Shown here: piece by piece, positions 17,132-24,762 of the stretch
Layout: the number at the start of each line of letters is the position of its first letter
How positions within the stretch are numbered: the first letter of the stretch is position 1
DNA from: Betaproteobacteria bacterium
GTDB lineage: Bacteria > Bdellovibrionota_B > Oligoflexia > Silvanigrellales > Silvanigrellaceae
Length of the DNA stretch: 64,000 nt
Assembly: GCA_016868315.1 (NCBI GenBank)
Contig: VGHE01000001.1
Span: 372,001 to 436,000 of the forward strand
Reading direction: 5' to 3'
The notes under the pieces: generated by a model
What the model was told of the DNA's origin: nothing
What the model saw: the letters and a program-made list of their open reading frames with translations, nothing else
Database searches by the model: none
Made by a program: the position numbers and the translations under genes

Positions 17132-17163
17132 AAAAAAAACCACCCGAAAGGGTGGTTTTTTTT
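17132..17163. terminator. Bidirectional terminator after tuf
   Basis: CCACCC at 17140-17145, a GAAA tetraloop and GGGTGG at 17150-17155, flanked by eight A residues before and eight T residues after. It can stop both tuf and the converging lipoprotein gene. Confidence 0.95.
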
Positions 17164-17186
17164 GGACTGAATTCCCCTCGCATGAA

Positions 17187-17972
17187 TCATTGATTGGGGG
17201 TTGGTTTCGACGGCACAGAGGAGTTCCTCTTTTTGACTTCTTCTGGACCCGCTTGAACTCCCACGATACTTTGACCCTCTTTCATGAGAGTTCTGATGCT
17301 CGGGCAGGACGTAGTGGAAGATCCCTCTGCTTTGGGAAGAACACGGCGGTCAATGAGGCGTGCCTGTTCCATGATCGTGCTCGTCGCGTTGCATTCCATT
17401 TTCATGATTTCGCTGTCACTCATTTCAGCCATTTTACGCCAGGCTTCGCCTGATCCCAAGGTGGGATCGCCGCCTAGAACGTCGTATGCAGCGGGAGCTG
17501 AGCCAAGCAAAGTGCACGCTGCGAGCGCAAGGCCACCACTGCCGACGGCCAAAACCCCACAACCAAGAAGCGCCAGCCCTGTTCCAAGCCACATGACTGC
17601 GGTGCGCTGTCTGTCGATCTCGGCGAGGCGGCTGGTCAGTGTGTTGGAGTTTATATATTTCCACACGACGGGCTTGGCCTGTGAGAACATGGCCTTCATT
17701 TCTTCCTGACTGGGCTGCCCATAGACTCGATTGCTTTTTGCTGCATACCAGCACGCCCAATCTTTTTTGCTTTGACCTTTCAGGGTTGGTTGTACATGTG
17801 CAAACAGAAACGTGCGGGTATCACCACAATTTGATTGAAGTTGGATGATTTCCGATTCTGTCATGGCTTCACTTGTTTCAACACTGCGAATACACGAAGG
17901 CATGACAAAGGGGAGAGACAGTAGCGAGAGCAGAGCAGCATATTTCAATTTGCGTGCTGGCTTGCGTTTCAT
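17187..17972 (-). CDS. Lipoprotein of unknown function with a central glycine-rich hydrophobic segment
   Basis: 261 aa. A basic start and hydrophobic stretch end in the lipobox VMPSC (Cys27), so it is exported and lipid-modified. Six further cysteines are present, and residues ~125-165 (starting AVMWLGTGLALLGCGVLAVG) are strongly hydrophobic and glycine-rich, resembling a glycine-zipper-like membrane segment. The C-terminus ends in a Ser/Pro/Lys tail. No family is recognised. It lies 130 bp downstream of the tryptophan dioxygenase gene on the same strand and converges on tuf. Confidence 0.7.
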   Translation of the reverse strand: MKRKPARKLKYAALLSLLSLPFVMPSCIRSVETSEAMTESEIIQLQSNCGDTRTFLFAHVQPTLKGQSKKDWACWYAAKSNRVYGQPSQEEMKAMFSQAKPVVWKYINSNTLTSRLAEIDRQRTAVMWLGTGLALLGCGVLAVGSGGLALAACTLLGSAPAAYDVLGGDPTLGSGEAWRKMAEMSDSEIMKMECNATSTIMEQARLIDRRVLPKAEGSSTTSCPSIRTLMKEGQSIVGVQAGPEEVKKRNSSVPSKPTPNQ

Positions 17973-18102
17973 TTCGACTCAGCTCCAAGCAAAGACCAGA
18001 TACGGCACAATCCTTGGAATATTTTTCCACAGGCCTGTGGAATCAACCAGAGGTGATGCGTCAACAGCAGCTCACTCAAGTTCAATTGAGGTTGTCAAAT
18101 AT

Positions 18103-19209
18103 TCAATTTTGTTGCTGAAAAGCGAATCCCAATCTTTGCTCGAGATTCTGCGGCAGAGCTGGGAGAGAAGAGCGCGGCAAGAGGAAAGTGGACAGGTTGA
18201 AAAGGTCTGCGAAGACCTTGGTTTTATCCAGTGTTGCGCGCAAATAGGCGTATCCCAGAGAGCCTCCGGTACCCACGCGGATGCCGATCATGCGGTGCAC
18301 CATGATGGCATGTTGGGCACGCCATTGCTGCAGCAGTTCGTCGATGTCGACAAGTAGGGTGAGCAAACGAAACGGGAGATGCAGTATAGGTTCTTCCCGA
18401 TATAGGTTGATGAACAGTGCGGCGTGTGTGGCGCGCAAGCTCAACCGACGCACGCCTTTGTCCACAAGGTCTTGGTGAAGTTGAGTGTCGAACAGGGCTT
18501 GGAAGTAGTTTTCTGTTTTTTCAACTTCACCCAGCTGACGCGCTTTCTCTTCACCCACCAGCAAAGGGTGGTTGGCAATGAATTCCCGATCTCGGGACAG
18601 ATGTTGCTTCAGTGCATTCTGATATTCTTGCCAGAAGGTGAATCCATCTTGAGTTTCAATAAACGGAGTGCGTTCAAGCCATTTTTCGATCAGAGCAAAC
18701 AGCGATGGTGCTGATTCTGCCTGACGCATTTGGGTCATTTCCTCGGGAGTCAGGCTTTTCGCAAAAGGTGACTCCGGGTTGGCGAGCAAAGGATGTTCTC
18801 GACGCACACCCAAAGTGGATTCTAGAATACGAAATTGAACGCTCTGAAAGCCAGATGCAGGGGAAACGAGATCGCGAAATTCGAGGAAATCGAGCGGAGT
18901 CATGGTTTCCAGAATGCGCAGATGGTCGATGAGAACCTTTTGAATTTCTGTAACGCGTGTCAGCCGGCCAACGGCTGTGCCCATCATTTTTTCATCGACA
19001 CGGTTGGTGGCGAACATTCCAGAAACAGAATTGAGCTCATGCAGAATTTGTTTGAACCAGAGCTCATGCGCTTGGTGCACAACAATAAAAAGAAGCTCAT
19101 CATGAGCTTCTTTTCCATGTTCAAGACTTTTGGGGAATTGGAGATTCAGCAGTTCCGGTACGCGCAGATAACTTCCATAGCTCAGGGGGCGACTGCTGAT
19201 CTTGTCCAT
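18103..19209 (-). CDS. kynA: Tryptophan 2,3-dioxygenase
   Basis: 368 aa heme enzyme that opens the indole ring of L-tryptophan to N-formylkynurenine. Family features: LSYGSYLRVPELLNLQ at the start, DELLFIVVHQAHELWFKQIL (substrate-pocket region), SGFQSVQFRILE, and HRMIGIRVGTGGSLGYAYLR with the heme histidine region. Longer than the ~280 aa bacterial norm and closer to the ~380-400 aa eukaryotic-like type. The ATG overlaps the nusG stop in TAATG, so it is translationally coupled to a transcription factor gene, an unexpected pairing. No kynU or kynB is nearby. Confidence 0.93.
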   Translation of the reverse strand: MDKISSRPLSYGSYLRVPELLNLQFPKSLEHGKEAHDELLFIVVHQAHELWFKQILHELNSVSGMFATNRVDEKMMGTAVGRLTRVTEIQKVLIDHLRILETMTPLDFLEFRDLVSPASGFQSVQFRILESTLGVRREHPLLANPESPFAKSLTPEEMTQMRQAESAPSLFALIEKWLERTPFIETQDGFTFWQEYQNALKQHLSRDREFIANHPLLVGEEKARQLGEVEKTENYFQALFDTQLHQDLVDKGVRRLSLRATHAALFINLYREEPILHLPFRLLTLLVDIDELLQQWRAQHAIMVHRMIGIRVGTGGSLGYAYLRATLDKTKVFADLFNLSTFLLPRSSLPALPQNLEQRLGFAFQQQN

Positions 19210-19820
19210 TACTCGCCTTCTTTGACTTTCTCGACTTTGTTGAATTCAATTTCAACTGGGGTTGGGCGACCGAACACAGAGATGAGAAGTCGCAACTTCA
19301 TTTTGTCGGGCTTCACTTCGTCCACGTCACCCACAAAGTTGGTGAATGGGCCGTCGATGACGCGCAGACGCTCTCCCTTTTCAAAGTGCATCTTAGGACG
19401 CGCAGCGATTTCCTTCGCCATGTAGGCGGTACGGTTGATTACGCGATCGACTTCTTCATCGGTCAGGGCCGGTGGCTCGCGGTTGGGAGCCGCACCAATG
19501 AAACTCGAGATTTTCGGAGTATCTTTTACGCAGTGGTAAGCTGACTTCTCCGAGAGATCCATTTGGATGAAGATGTAGCCCGGCATGAGCTTCTGCTCAA
19601 TACGCTTCTTCTTACCTTTTTCATCGATCTTTTCGATTGTTTGCGAAGGAATGATGATTTGGCCGAAGTAATCGCTCAGGTTGAGCTTTTTGATGCGCTC
19701 TTCCAATGCTGTTTTGGCTTTTTTCTCCATTCCCGACTGGGTCGTGATGGCGTACCAGCGCAGCTTTTCGTTGCGGATGGTTGGAGTGCTTTCAGAAGAA
19801 TTTTGAACTTCTTGTGTCAT
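19209..19820 (-). CDS. nusG: Transcription termination/antitermination factor NusG
   Basis: 203 aa from the ATG at 19820; a GTG two codons earlier (19826) is also possible, both near GAGG. The NGN domain begins LRWYAITTQSGMEKKAKTAL and contains KLMPGYIFIQMDL and FIGA; the C-terminal KOW domain contains GERLRVIDGPFTNFVGDVDE and ends VEIEFNKVEKV. NusG binds RNA polymerase and links it to Rho or the ribosome. It follows secE as usual, but rplK, rplA and rpoBC are not downstream. Confidence 0.97.
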   Translation of the reverse strand: MTQEVQNSSESTPTIRNEKLRWYAITTQSGMEKKAKTALEERIKKLNLSDYFGQIIIPSQTIEKIDEKGKKKRIEQKLMPGYIFIQMDLSEKSAYHCVKDTPKISSFIGAAPNREPPALTDEEVDRVINRTAYMAKEIAARPKMHFEKGERLRVIDGPFTNFVGDVDEVKPDKMKLRLLISVFGRPTPVEIEFNKVEKVKEGE

Positions 19821-19832
19821 TTTCACAGATCC

Positions 19833-20246
19833 TCAGGCGGCTTGGCTCATGATCAGCTGAATCACTTTGACGAAGATAAAGTCTGCCAGAAACAGGAACA
19901 CCGACGAAACAGCGACCAGGACGATCACGATGAGGGTGGCCTTTTGTGTTTCTTTGAGATCAGCCCAGGAAACCCGGGTGAGTTCGTCACCGACGTCAAC
20001 GACGTATTCTTTCAAACGTCGACTTGCAAACATCAACACTACGGCCACGACTGTCAGCAGACTGGCGACCGTATTGTTCCACAAAGCAAACTTGGGGTTA
20101 GCGACGCTGAAACCGGATGCGCTTTGAGGGACGTAGTGCTGCGCAACGAATTGTCCCAACGCGTGGAACGCGTACCAGAAAAACCCGGCAAACAGGACGT
20201 AGAAACCAAGCGCATAACGGTATGCTGTATTTGGAATTTCAGACAT
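19833..20246 (-). CDS. secE: Preprotein translocase subunit SecE
   Basis: 137 aa, similar in size to the three-helix enterobacterial SecE. Two N-terminal hydrophobic segments (~12-35 and ~60-75) precede the conserved amphipathic stretch DELTRVSWADLKETQKAT and a final membrane helix. SecE is the essential clamp around SecY. Twelve bp separate it from nusG. A small hairpin sits just upstream of its ribosome binding site. Confidence 0.93.
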   Translation of the reverse strand: MSEIPNTAYRYALGFYVLFAGFFWYAFHALGQFVAQHYVPQSASGFSVANPKFALWNNTVASLLTVVAVVLMFASRRLKEYVVDVGDELTRVSWADLKETQKATLIVIVLVAVSSVFLFLADFIFVKVIQLIMSQAA

Positions 20247-20260
20247 GCGGAGTTCCTCAG

Positions 20261-20283
20261 AGTCTGATTTGTTCAGACTTTTT
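20261..20283. promoter_or_regulatory. Small hairpin in the pgeF-secE gap
   Basis: AGTCTGA at 20261-20267 and TCAGACT at 20273-20279 form a 7-bp stem with a 5-nt loop, followed by TTTT on the plus strand. On the secE sense strand the stem lies a few bases before the GAGGAA ribosome binding site, so it could be an element of the secE leader, or a weak terminator for antisense transcripts. Confidence 0.35.
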
Positions 20284-20315
20284 AACGATCAAGAGTTGCT
20301 AGCATGGTTTGTGAC

Positions 20316-21233
20316 CTATGGGCAAGTTGGCGGACAAAGGTGCGTGATCAGCCGCCCCGCGCGAGGCTGACCCTCGGCCATGGCGCGGCGATGGCTGGGC
20401 CAATGATGGCTCCCGAAGGTGTCGTCCCGAAAAACCGTTATGGCCGCCAGCGGTGTGCCTAATGCGTGCAGCTCGATGCACATGAGAGCCTGCAGGTCAG
20501 GTTGGATTTTTCCCGATTCTGCGAACGTCCCGAGCCCAATGACTTCCCAGAATGCGCGCTCATGCTTTTCGCTCCAACCTGGGAGGGTTCTAAGCGAGTG
20601 CGCATGGTGGTCACGAAATGCAAGCAGAACGTCCTCGCCGCAGGGGTAGCGCTTTCCTGCGATGGCTGGACCAACGGTCACAAAGACGTCCGAGGCCAAC
20701 ACAGGCTTATGCTTGTGAACGGAAACCTGAGAATTCAACAGGCTCATCGCGTTGTGCTGGATTCCGCCAGTAAACCCGCGCCAACCCGCATGAAAGCAGG
20801 TTGCGAAAAGAACTTCACTGGAGCTTTCAGCCGTTATACCGACAGCCAGGCAATCTGCAGTTTGAATGGCGAGTGGGGCACGAAAATGACTCCCGACAAC
20901 AGCGAGACCATCGGCGCGCTCAAGTTGATTCGAGTCAAATGACTCAAGCCGAGCAACCAGGTTTGAGTGAAATGCAGACACTCGCCAGCTCCCTGGAAGA
21001 TGCGTTTCACGCGTCCACACAACTTCCGAGCCGCAGCGGCCGTGTTGCACACCAACAAGGCTGTGATCGGTATGAATGATTAGGTCTTTATATTCCAAGG
21101 GCTCGTTGAGGTCAGATAGGAAGTCCAAGAACGCAGTAGGCCAGGCTGCTGGCGTTGCTGCGTTGGATTTTGTCCAGGTGGATTGGCCTGCGCTCGCTGC
21201 TTGGTGCTGCGAGCCGAGCGATACGACCTTCAT
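20316..21233 (-). CDS. pgeF: YfiH/PgeF-family laccase-domain protein (peptidoglycan editing factor)
   Basis: 305 aa from the ATG at 21233, chosen because it makes an ATGA overlap with the upstream methyltransferase gene; the longer frame to 21383 reads another frame of that gene. Conserved family blocks: ERADGLAV, LAIQTADCLAVGI (Cys ligand), CFHAGWRGFTGGI (His ligand), VGPAIAGKRYPCGEDV. YfiH proteins bind metal; roles reported include removal of mis-incorporated residues from peptidoglycan precursors and purine nucleoside phosphorolysis. The C-terminal CTHC-type end seems altered. Confidence 0.88.
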   Translation of the reverse strand: MKVVSLGSQHQAASAGQSTWTKSNAATPAAWPTAFLDFLSDLNEPLEYKDLIIHTDHSLVGVQHGRCGSEVVWTRETHLPGSWRVSAFHSNLVARLESFDSNQLERADGLAVVGSHFRAPLAIQTADCLAVGITAESSSEVLFATCFHAGWRGFTGGIQHNAMSLLNSQVSVHKHKPVLASDVFVTVGPAIAGKRYPCGEDVLLAFRDHHAHSLRTLPGWSEKHERAFWEVIGLGTFAESGKIQPDLQALMCIELHALGTPLAAITVFRDDTFGSHHWPSHRRAMAEGQPRAGRLITHLCPPTCP

Positions 21234-22495
21234 TCGTCCATGTCGCTGGCAAATTCGTTGTCTGTCATGGTGGCAACAGCTGCGTCGGTTTGCAAAGCAC
21301 TGAGAAGAACGCCTGTCGCCACGGCGACATTGAGAGAATCCACGGCAGCGATCCCGCCTGGAATCTTGACGAGGTAATCGCAATGGCGAGCAACTTCTTG
21401 GCGCATGCCTTTGGCTTCGTTGCCGACAACGAGAACGTAGTGACGATCTGTCGGCAGTTCATTGTGGCGTGCCGTTGCCGTAAGCGAAGAGCCTACAACC
21501 CAAACACCCGCTTTCTTAAGCATCTCAAGCGCTCGATTGATGTTCACGGTGGGAACAAGGTGAAGACTGAACGCGCCGCCGGACGAGGTCTTTACAACCA
21601 GCGGGGTGATTTCTGCTTGTCGGTCTTCGCCAAACACCACGAATTTTGCGCCAAAAAATGCAGCGGTGCGCATGATCGCACCGAAATTTCTTGGATCTTG
21701 CACCTGATCCAAAACAATCCCAAGACACCCGTGCGGTGTTTCTGTAATCCAATCAGGAAGATTTTGAATCACATCGTGGATGCTCACCGTAGGCAGATTA
21801 GGTACTTTCAAACAAACGCGCTGGTGATTGAGTTGTTCTTCTGAATTCAGCGGCCAGGTTTCGTCTTCCTGACTCTTACAGAGTGTGATTTTAAAACCCA
21901 TCGCTTTACATGGCTCAACAATATTTTTGAGCTGCGAAGGCACGCGCCCGCTTTTGTCTGCAATCACATACAGAGCGTGCGCTTTTTGGTCGACATTTTC
22001 GTCTTGCATGAGCCGAGCGATATAGTTTTCGAGCGGGCGGCGTCCCCAAACGTGAAACTCACGTGGAGCACGTGCGGTCTTGAGATCTTGCACGACCCGG
22101 GTTGTTGTTTGTGGACGTGCTGCTGGCTGACTCCTTTCAAAGACCTTTGGACGGCCAGCGGATTGTGGACGGCCAGCGGATTGTGGACGGCCAGCGGATT
22201 GTGGACGGCCAGCGGATTGTGGACGGCCAGCGGATTGTGGACGGCCAGCAGATTGTGGACGGCCAGCAGATTGTGGACGGCCAGCAGATTGTGGACGGCC
22301 AGCAGATTGTGGACGGCCAGCGGATTGTGGACGGCCAGCGGATTGTGGACGGCCAGCGGATTGTGGACGGCCGCCGGATGGCCGCGCCTTCTGGGAGCGC
22401 GGTTGGGCAGACCCGCGTTCCGCCCCGGATTTGCGCTGCACCCGTGAGTTGGTTTCTGGGGAGCGGGAGCTTGGGGAACGCTTCGTAGGTTTCAT
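21230..22495 (-). CDS. SpoU/TrmH-family RNA 2'-O-methyltransferase (RlmB-like) with repetitive N-terminal extension
   Basis: 421 aa. The N-terminal ~145 residues are basic and low complexity, with 12 perfect RPQSAG hexapeptides at residues ~43-114. Then comes an RlmB-like substrate-binding domain starting FHVWGRRPLENYI, and the SPOUT knot with GIVLDQVQDPRNFGAIMRTA, LVVGNEAKGMR and IPGGIAAVDSLNVAVATGV, the three SpoU motifs. Closest to RlmB, which methylates 23S rRNA G2251, but exact specificity cannot be read from sequence. The repeat tail resembles RNA-binding disordered extensions. It overlaps pgeF by four bases. Confidence 0.88.
   Translation of the reverse strand: MKPTKRSPSSRSPETNSRVQRKSGAERGSAQPRSQKARPSGGRPQSAGRPQSAGRPQSAGRPQSAGRPQSAGRPQSAGRPQSAGRPQSAGRPQSAGRPQSAGRPQSAGRPQSAGRPKVFERSQPAARPQTTTRVVQDLKTARAPREFHVWGRRPLENYIARLMQDENVDQKAHALYVIADKSGRVPSQLKNIVEPCKAMGFKITLCKSQEDETWPLNSEEQLNHQRVCLKVPNLPTVSIHDVIQNLPDWITETPHGCLGIVLDQVQDPRNFGAIMRTAAFFGAKFVVFGEDRQAEITPLVVKTSSGGAFSLHLVPTVNINRALEMLKKAGVWVVGSSLTATARHNELPTDRHYVLVVGNEAKGMRQEVARHCDYLVKIPGGIAAVDSLNVAVATGVLLSALQTDAAVATMTDNEFASDMDE
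22152..22367. repeat. 12 tandem copies of an 18-bp unit inside the RlmB-like gene
   Basis: Unit CGGCCAGCGGATTGTGGA repeated 12 times head to tail, coding RPQSAG on the minus strand. Units 1-5 and 10-12 (plus-strand order) have AGCGG, units 6-9 have AGCAG; the difference is silent (TCC/TCT serine). The block pattern suggests recent expansion by slippage or unequal recombination, so copy number probably varies between strains. Confidence 0.98.
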
Positions 22496-22630
22496 TGGGT
22501 GTGGCCTTTCAAGGATTTATCGAGGGCTCAGGTGCAGCCGAACCCCGTTCTTAGACATAGCAAGAAGTCTGTTGCAAGTCCTTTCGCGCTGTGTTAGCCA
22601 CGCAGCTCTGCAAAGTGAGGAAGGGTTCCC

Positions 22631-22780
22631 ATGAAACGTACATACCAACCAAGTAAAAAAGTTCGCAAGCGCAAGCACGGCTTCCGCGCTCGCATGGCTA
22701 CTAAAAACGGTCAAAACGTGTTGAAGCGTCGTCGTGCTAAGGGTCGCAAGCGCTTGGCTGCAACGGTTTACGCTAAGTAA
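22631..22780 (+). CDS. rpmH: 50S ribosomal protein L34
   Basis: 49 aa, beginning [18 protein letters not shown] and including [15 protein letters not shown], an unmistakable L34. AGGAAGGG lies 5 nt before the ATG. L34 is normally followed by rnpA, yidC and mnmE next to dnaA; here none of these follow, only a terminator and then a lipoprotein gene. Divergent from the RlmB-like gene, 135 bp apart. Confidence 0.98.
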   Translation: MKRTYQPSKKVRKRKHGFRARMATKNGQNVLKRRRAKGRKRLAATVYAK

Positions 22781-22810
22781 GCTCGCTCGCTGCGCTGAAA
22801 AACACAAAAG

Positions 22811-22835
22811 CCTGCCGGATTGGCGGGTTTTTTTA
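22811..22835 (+). terminator. Terminator of rpmH
   Basis: CCTGCC at 22811-22816 pairs with GGCGGG at 22822-22827 (one G-U pair), followed by a run of seven T residues. It starts 30 bp after the L34 stop. Confidence 0.85.
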
Positions 22836-22944
22836 TTTTCATGCTGATATTTTTTGATATTTTTTTAGTTTTGCAAAAATTTCTCTTAATTCTTCACAAA
22901 GAAGTGTCGAATAATTCCAGTGAGGAAGGGGATCTTAGTGGAAT

Positions 22945-22987
22945 AACCTCCTCAAACAGATTCACCCTGGTCATGAGGAGGTTTTTT
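22945..22987 (+). promoter_or_regulatory. Hairpin that contains the ribosome binding site of the second VWA lipoprotein gene
   Basis: AACCTCCTCA at 22945-22954 pairs perfectly with TGAGGAGGTT at 22974-22983, 10 bp with a 19-nt loop. The 3' arm contains GAGGAGG, the Shine-Dalgarno of the ATG at 22989, and is followed by a T-run to 22987. The structure therefore looks like a terminator and a translation-blocking hairpin in one. What would open it (temperature, ligand, small RNA, ribosome) is unknown. Confidence 0.65.
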
Positions 22988-22988
22988 C

Positions 22989-24632
22989 ATGCCCGGAACG
23001 GATATTACTCGTTGGTCACGGATGTCCCGTCGACCTGTTCTAGGTTCTTTGTGTTTTGCTCTTCCATTCTCAATCCTCATCAATGCATGCAACGGTCAAA
23101 CTCCGTTCCAGGAGCAAAGCCGCACATTGGTGAGTCAGGTTGAGGTTGGAGCCTCAGGAGCTGATGCGTCCGGAAAAGTCCGTACGCGGTCTAATCCGGA
23201 GCGTCCCGTTGCGCGCGTAGACGATTCGGCAGGAAACTCGGGTTCAGACGACATTTCTCAAGGGGGCAGAGGAGCGCCTGGTCAGGGCGACGACAGTGAT
23301 GGCGATGGTCAAGGTATCGATGAGAACCGACGTCGTGGCAGCGATCAGGGAATAGATCCAGACGCTGGTTCTGAGCCGGGTGCCGACCCACAACCTGCAC
23401 AACCTGCACAACCTGCACAACCTGCACAACCTGCACAACCTGCACAACCTGCACAACCTGCACAACCTGCGCAGCCTCGTGCTGGCGAATGGGTCAACGT
23501 TGAACTCACTCAACCACGCGCGCTCGTGGATATTCTCTGGGTGGTGGATAGCAGCGGATCTATGGCCTGGGCTCAGAGTCAGCTGAAAAATAAATTTCAG
23601 TCGTTCGCTAAAAAGCTGAAAGAGACTCGAGTCGACTTTCAGGTGGGAATTACCAGTCTCGATGTTTGCAAGGTAGATGATTCTACAGGTTATCCGGTGC
23701 CGGATGCTCTGTGTCCATCTGCTTCTTACATTCCCTCAGGAAGTAAGGTCGGCAATAAAATTGTCGGTCCATTGCGTGGAGCGCTGCAGGCGGATCCAAA
23801 CACTCGGCAAACGATTTTGCGCGATGCGTCTGACTTTGTGGAATCCTTTCAGCGCACGGCAATGCTCGGCACAAAAGGCTCTGCCTTCGAACATGGTCTC
23901 TGGGCTGCGAAACTTGCAGTAGAAAAGGCTTTGGGCGCTGGTGGCGAAAACAAAGGATTCATTCGTCCTAATGCGTCGCTGAGTGTTGTTGTTCTCTCCG
24001 ATGAGGAAGATGATAGTGTGCAGATGTGGTGTGAGGACGGCTATGGTCGCACCAGCACGACCACCGACGGCAAGAAGGATCTTAACCTTTGCCGGGAAGG
24101 AGGAGCCTCGCCTTTTCTCGATGCTTTCGGAATTGCTCCCTATGCGTTGATGAAAACATCCAAAGGGGCACCCGTAACGACCCACAAGTTCACCGCTGAT
24201 CACTTCAAAGCTTGGGCCGACAGCTCTGCGGTCAAGGGATCTGGCAACTATAGGGTCAGTGCGATTACGGGTCTGCGCGGAAACAAGGGCGCAATCGATT
24301 GCAGCATGGTCAGCAACGGCCCTGAGGAATCTGGCACCAACTACATCAAGGCAGCTCAACTGACTGGCGGAGCGATAGAGAATATCTGTTCCTCGGATTG
24401 GTCGAATGTGCTTTCCAACATCGGTCAAAATACGGTTGAGTTGGCAACTCGTATCAACTTGCCAAGGGGCAAGCTGCCTTTCCCCGGCACACTTGAGGTC
24501 AAGGTCGATGGTGTGACCCTGGCTCCCTCGCAATACGCCTTCGACGCGTCCGTGCATGCGGTGGTCTTCAAAAAACCTCCCTCTGCCGGTGCGTATGTGA
24601 CTGTGAGCTATCGCGAGACTTTAGTGGATTAA
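22989..24632 (+). CDS. VWA-domain lipoprotein with Pro-Ala-Gln repeat linker
   Basis: 547 aa. A signal peptide ends in a lipobox-like LINAC (Cys34). Residues ~50-130 are acidic and Gly/Asp-rich, then nine PAQ tripeptides form a stalk. A VWA domain follows with VDILWVVDSSGSMAW (MIDAS DxSxS), several cysteines and VVLSDEEDDS. The C-terminal ~70 residues (PGTLEVKVDGVTLAPSQYAF start) resemble the end of the VWA lipoprotein at 7915-8946, so the two are paralogues. Start supported by GAGGAGG 7 nt upstream. A terminator follows. Likely surface-exposed and metal-dependent, partner unknown. Confidence 0.82.
   Translation: MPGTDITRWSRMSRRPVLGSLCFALPFSILINACNGQTPFQEQSRTLVSQVEVGASGADASGKVRTRSNPERPVARVDDSAGNSGSDDISQGGRGAPGQGDDSDGDGQGIDENRRRGSDQGIDPDAGSEPGADPQPAQPAQPAQPAQPAQPAQPAQPAQPAQPRAGEWVNVELTQPRALVDILWVVDSSGSMAWAQSQLKNKFQSFAKKLKETRVDFQVGITSLDVCKVDDSTGYPVPDALCPSASYIPSGSKVGNKIVGPLRGALQADPNTRQTILRDASDFVESFQRTAMLGTKGSAFEHGLWAAKLAVEKALGAGGENKGFIRPNASLSVVVLSDEEDDSVQMWCEDGYGRTSTTTDGKKDLNLCREGGASPFLDAFGIAPYALMKTSKGAPVTTHKFTADHFKAWADSSAVKGSGNYRVSAITGLRGNKGAIDCSMVSNGPEESGTNYIKAAQLTGGAIENICSSDWSNVLSNIGQNTVELATRINLPRGKLPFPGTLEVKVDGVTLAPSQYAFDASVHAVVFKKPPSAGAYVTVSYRETLVD
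23394..23474 (+). repeat. Nine tandem 9-bp repeats coding Pro-Ala-Gln
   Basis: Eight exact copies of CCTGCACAA and a ninth variant CCTGCGCAG. Because the unit is a multiple of three, length change alters the stalk without breaking the frame. Confidence 0.97.
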
Positions 24633-24644
24633 GCGCGATTGCTT

Positions 24645-24672
24645 TGAGGGAGGACTGTTTGGGACTCCCTCA
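24645..24672 (+). other. Inverted repeat after the VWA lipoprotein gene
   Basis: TGAGGGAG at 24645-24652 and CTCCCTCA at 24665-24672 are perfect complements around a 12-nt loop, 12 bp past the stop codon. No T-run follows; probably RNA-stabilising, just ahead of the terminator at 24683. Confidence 0.5.
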
Positions 24673-24682
24673 CCGAACGAGG

Positions 24683-24718
24683 ATGGCTGCAATTTCAAAG
24701 ATTGCTGCCATTTTTTTT
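24683..24718 (+). terminator. Terminator of the second VWA lipoprotein gene
   Basis: ATGGCTGCAAT at 24683-24693 pairs with ATTGCTGCCAT at 24701-24711 with one mismatch, followed by eight T residues. Strong intrinsic terminator before folK. Confidence 0.9.
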
Positions 24719-24762
24719 GTCTTTGGAAGATGCTACGGGTGCGCATAGGGAGAAACGAGTCT

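Noticed and set aside
21234-21383. Longer N-terminus of pgeF
   Set aside because: Reads another frame of the methyltransferase gene, basic and cysteine-rich; ATG at 21233 gives an ATGA overlap.
22152-22367. Possible CRISPR array
   Set aside because: Units are contiguous 18-bp tandem repeats with no spacers and code a peptide repeat; no cas genes in the window.
22102-22488. Long open frames on the plus strand opposite the 18-bp repeat array
   Set aside because: They arise because the repeat unit is a multiple of three with no stop; the minus strand frame continues into a clear SpoU methyltransferase.
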